64,000 nucleotides of DNA, taken from assembly GCA_902762375.1 (NCBI GenBank), contig CACWNY010000001.1, positions 1 to 64,000 on the forward strand. Direction: 5' to 3'. Source of the stretch: an uncultured Ruminococcus sp. (lineage in GTDB: Bacteria; Bacillota; Clostridia; Oscillospirales; Acutalibacteraceae). Under the pieces are notes generated by a model. That model did no database searches. It had not been told where the DNA came from and saw only the letters and a list, made by a program, of their open reading frames with translations. Position 1 is the first letter of the stretch. Each line of letters starts with the position of its first letter. The position numbers and the translations under genes were made by a program. Shown here in pieces: positions 62,811-64,000 of the stretch.

Positions 62811-62924
62811 AAGTTTTTTGTCCACTTTTTTTCAAAAAAGTGGTGGGGTGCAGGGGCAAAGCCCCGCTGGGATTGTCAAGGGCAAAGCCCTTGACACAGG
62901 ATTTTAAAGGGCAAAGCCCTTTAA
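62801..62924 (-). repeat. Modular hairpin repeat, copy 26 (reverse, duplicated S1)
   Basis: It has a tail TGACAATTAAAAG overlapping the end of the DUF975 gene, CCAC-type S3, a partly decayed S2, and two S1 stems, one extended as TGTCAAGGGC/GCCCTTGACA and one as TTAAAGGGC/GCCCTTTAA, again a set of paired changes. Confidence 0.9.
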
Positions 62925-62947
62925 TAGAAATTTTTTCCTGAAGATAA

Positions 62948-63062
62948 TTGACACATCTGTATAAAAATGATAATATAATCGTATAGATTTTTTGTTGTTA
63001 TTCTTAAAGGACAAGCATTTGTCATTTAAGACTGATATACATATTATTTTACTCAGGAGGTA
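62948..63062 (+). promoter_or_regulatory. Promoter and hairpin leader of the third LRR gene
   Basis: TTGACA (62948-62953), a 17-base spacer and TAATAT (62971-62976) form a promoter. The leader contains a 13-bp stem with one mismatch (63002-63031, CTTAAAGGACAA/TTGTCATTTAAG, GCAT loop). CAGGAGG (about 63055-63061) is the ribosome binding site. Confidence 0.72.
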
Positions 63063-63066
63063 GTTT

Positions 63067-64000
63067 ATGGAGGACAAAGAAAGGTATCGTTCCTCAGACA
63101 TTCCAAAATCTGCATTGAGTATAATACTTACAGCATCGTTGCTACTCAATGGCGGATATTGTATGAGTGTCGGAGCGGACAACACCACACCCAATGATAA
63201 TTCGCCGTCAGTTTCCGAAAAGCGTAAGACAGATGCGACATTATCAAAGTCAGTGACAGAAACCGTACAGAAAAATTCTGTGTCTAAAGACAAAAAAGAA
63301 ACTAAACTTTCATCAGGAGAGGTTATTGAAACAAGTATCTATGACTTTGAATATAAACTCTCTGAAGACGATGAAGTGATTATCACAAAGTATATCGGCA
63401 CAGATACAGAAGTGGTTATTCCAGAAGATTTCAACGGCTACTATGTTATTGAAATTGCAAATGAGGCTTTTTACAGAAGCAATGTCACATCGGTAAAACT
63501 TTCGTCGACCGTAGAAAAAATCGGCAGACAGGCTTTTTACGACTGTACCAGTCTGCAAACGGTTGATTTCGGAGAAAGTCTGAAAGAAATCGGTGATAAT
63601 GCTTTTTCCTATTGTTATGCTCTGGAAAGCGTTGATTTGCCTGATACCTGTACAAAAATAGAGTATAGTGCATTTTACAACTGTACAGGTCTGAAAACAC
63701 TTAATTTAGGACAAAATATGGAGTTTTTAGGTAACAGTGCATTCCAGTATTGCTATGCGTTGGAGAGTATTGTTCTTCCTGATTCTCTTACCAGTATGGG
63801 AACATACTGTTTCTACAATAACAGAACGGCTAAAACAGTCAAATTCGGAAAAGGACTTAAGAATATTTCGTACTGTGCCTTTTCATACTGTTATGCTTTG
63901 ACTTCGGTAGAATTTCCCGAAAATCTGGAATCGATTGATGATTATGCGTTCAGTTCCTGTACAGCTTTGTCAGAAATCATATGGTCAGATAACATCAAGT
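63067..64000 (+). CDS. BspA-like leucine-rich-repeat protein, N-terminal part (runs off the window)
   Basis: At least 311 residues are present with no stop before the window end. A charged N-terminus (MEDKERYRSSDIPK) precedes a hydrophobic export-type segment (SALSIILTASLLLNGGYC). A Ser/Thr/Lys-rich linker follows to about residue 85, then an IYDFEYKLSEDDEVIITKYIG region. About eight LRR_5 repeats come next (FYDCTSLQTVDFGESLKEIG and similar) with a recurring FSYCYALxSV variant. It is related to the proteins at 11.9 and 53.6 kb but on the other strand and with a different linker. Export is likely. The C-terminal domains are unseen. Confidence 0.88.
   Translation, partial: MEDKERYRSSDIPKSALSIILTASLLLNGGYCMSVGADNTTPNDNSPSVSEKRKTDATLSKSVTETVQKNSVSKDKKETKLSSGEVIETSIYDFEYKLSEDDEVIITKYIGTDTEVVIPEDFNGYYVIEIANEAFYRSNVTSVKLSSTVEKIGRQAFYDCTSLQTVDFGESLKEIGDNAFSYCYALESVDLPDTCTKIEYSAFYNCTGLKTLNLGQNMEFLGNSAFQYCYALESIVLPDSLTSMGTYCFYNNRTAKTVKFGKGLKNISYCAFSYCYALTSVEFPENLESIDDYAFSSCTALSEIIWSDNIK

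Noticed and set aside
89-62924. The regularly recurring hairpins as a CRISPR array or CRISPR-like cluster
   Set aside because: Copies are dispersed over the whole window, vary in composition and orientation, are not separated by uniform spacers, and no cas genes are present.
1-64000. tRNA, rRNA or other known structured RNA genes
   Set aside because: No cloverleaf with a T-loop consensus, ribosomal RNA segment or familiar RNA motif was noticed on either strand. A tRNAscan/Infernal run would settle this.

Overview
The window looks like a low-to-mid GC Firmicutes chromosome, most likely a gut or rumen Ruminococcus-type organism (Oscillospiraceae). This is inferred from Gram-positive ribosome binding sites, a secreted alpha-amylase carrying a dockerin and a starch-binding module, BspA-like leucine-rich-repeat/Big_2 secreted proteins, the glgC-glgD-glgA glycogen operon and a DUF975 membrane protein. 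No rRNA, tRNA, CRISPR array or autonomous transposase was seen. I count 50 protein genes, the last cut by the window edge.

Layout. 0.4-4.2 kb: glycogen synthesis operon (+). 4.5-8.9 kb: DUF3592 membrane protein, uppP, cysS and malic enzyme (-). 9.3-14.0 kb: two secreted proteins, the dockerin amylase and an LRR/Big_2 protein (-). 14.4-15.9 kb: lipid kinase and phosphopantetheinyl transferase (+). 16.4-17.7 kb: a phage-type endolysin-holin pair (+). 17.8-19.1 kb: membrane methyltransferase and flavin reductase (-). 19.3-24.1 kb: GDP-mannose/GDP-L-fucose synthesis (-). 24.6-26.1 kb: two phage-tail-like genes (+). 26.2-40.1 kb: a surface polysaccharide cluster with flippase, polymerase, five glycosyltransferases, two pyruvyl-transferase-family proteins, an F420-hydrogenase-beta-like protein and two epimerases (-). 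40.2-42.4 kb: three conserved or hypothetical genes (-). 42.8-47.2 kb: spermidine/putrescine ABC importer (+). 47.4-53.3 kb: DegT aminotransferase, pgk, tpiA, pyrE, gpmI (+). 53.6-57.3 kb: a 1240-residue LRR/Big_2 protein (-). 57.7-62.8 kb: YfhO membrane protein, M20 dipeptidase, DUF975 protein (+). 63.1 kb to the edge: the start of a third LRR protein (+).

The most striking content is between the genes. At least 26 copies of one modular repeat family (about 4.5 kb, roughly 7 percent of the window) fill most intergenic spaces. Notation used below: a forward arm, read on the + strand, is stem S0 (CAAAATTTGC/GCAAATTTTG), stem S1 (AAGGGC/GCCCTT), stem S2 (AAGGGGC/GCCCCTT), stem S3 (for example CCACTTTT/AAAAGTGG), then a tail TTTTAATTGTCATAGCT. 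A reverse arm is the reverse complement. Long copies are two arms facing each other across a core containing CCGAACGAAGTGAGCC. All four stems show paired, compensating base changes between copies, so the structure appears to be maintained. Several copies supply the stop codon or last codons of the neighbouring gene. Two further MITE-like elements have terminal inverted repeats and visible target duplications: one of 109-137 bp with 8-bp duplications (three copies, one nested inside the first repeat family) and one of 173 bp with a 10-bp duplication.

Taken together, the genes describe a starch-degrading, glycogen-storing anaerobe that builds a fucose- and probably pyruvate-decorated surface polysaccharide and secretes large repeat proteins. 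All functional calls are from reading translated sequence and known family motifs. No database search was run.
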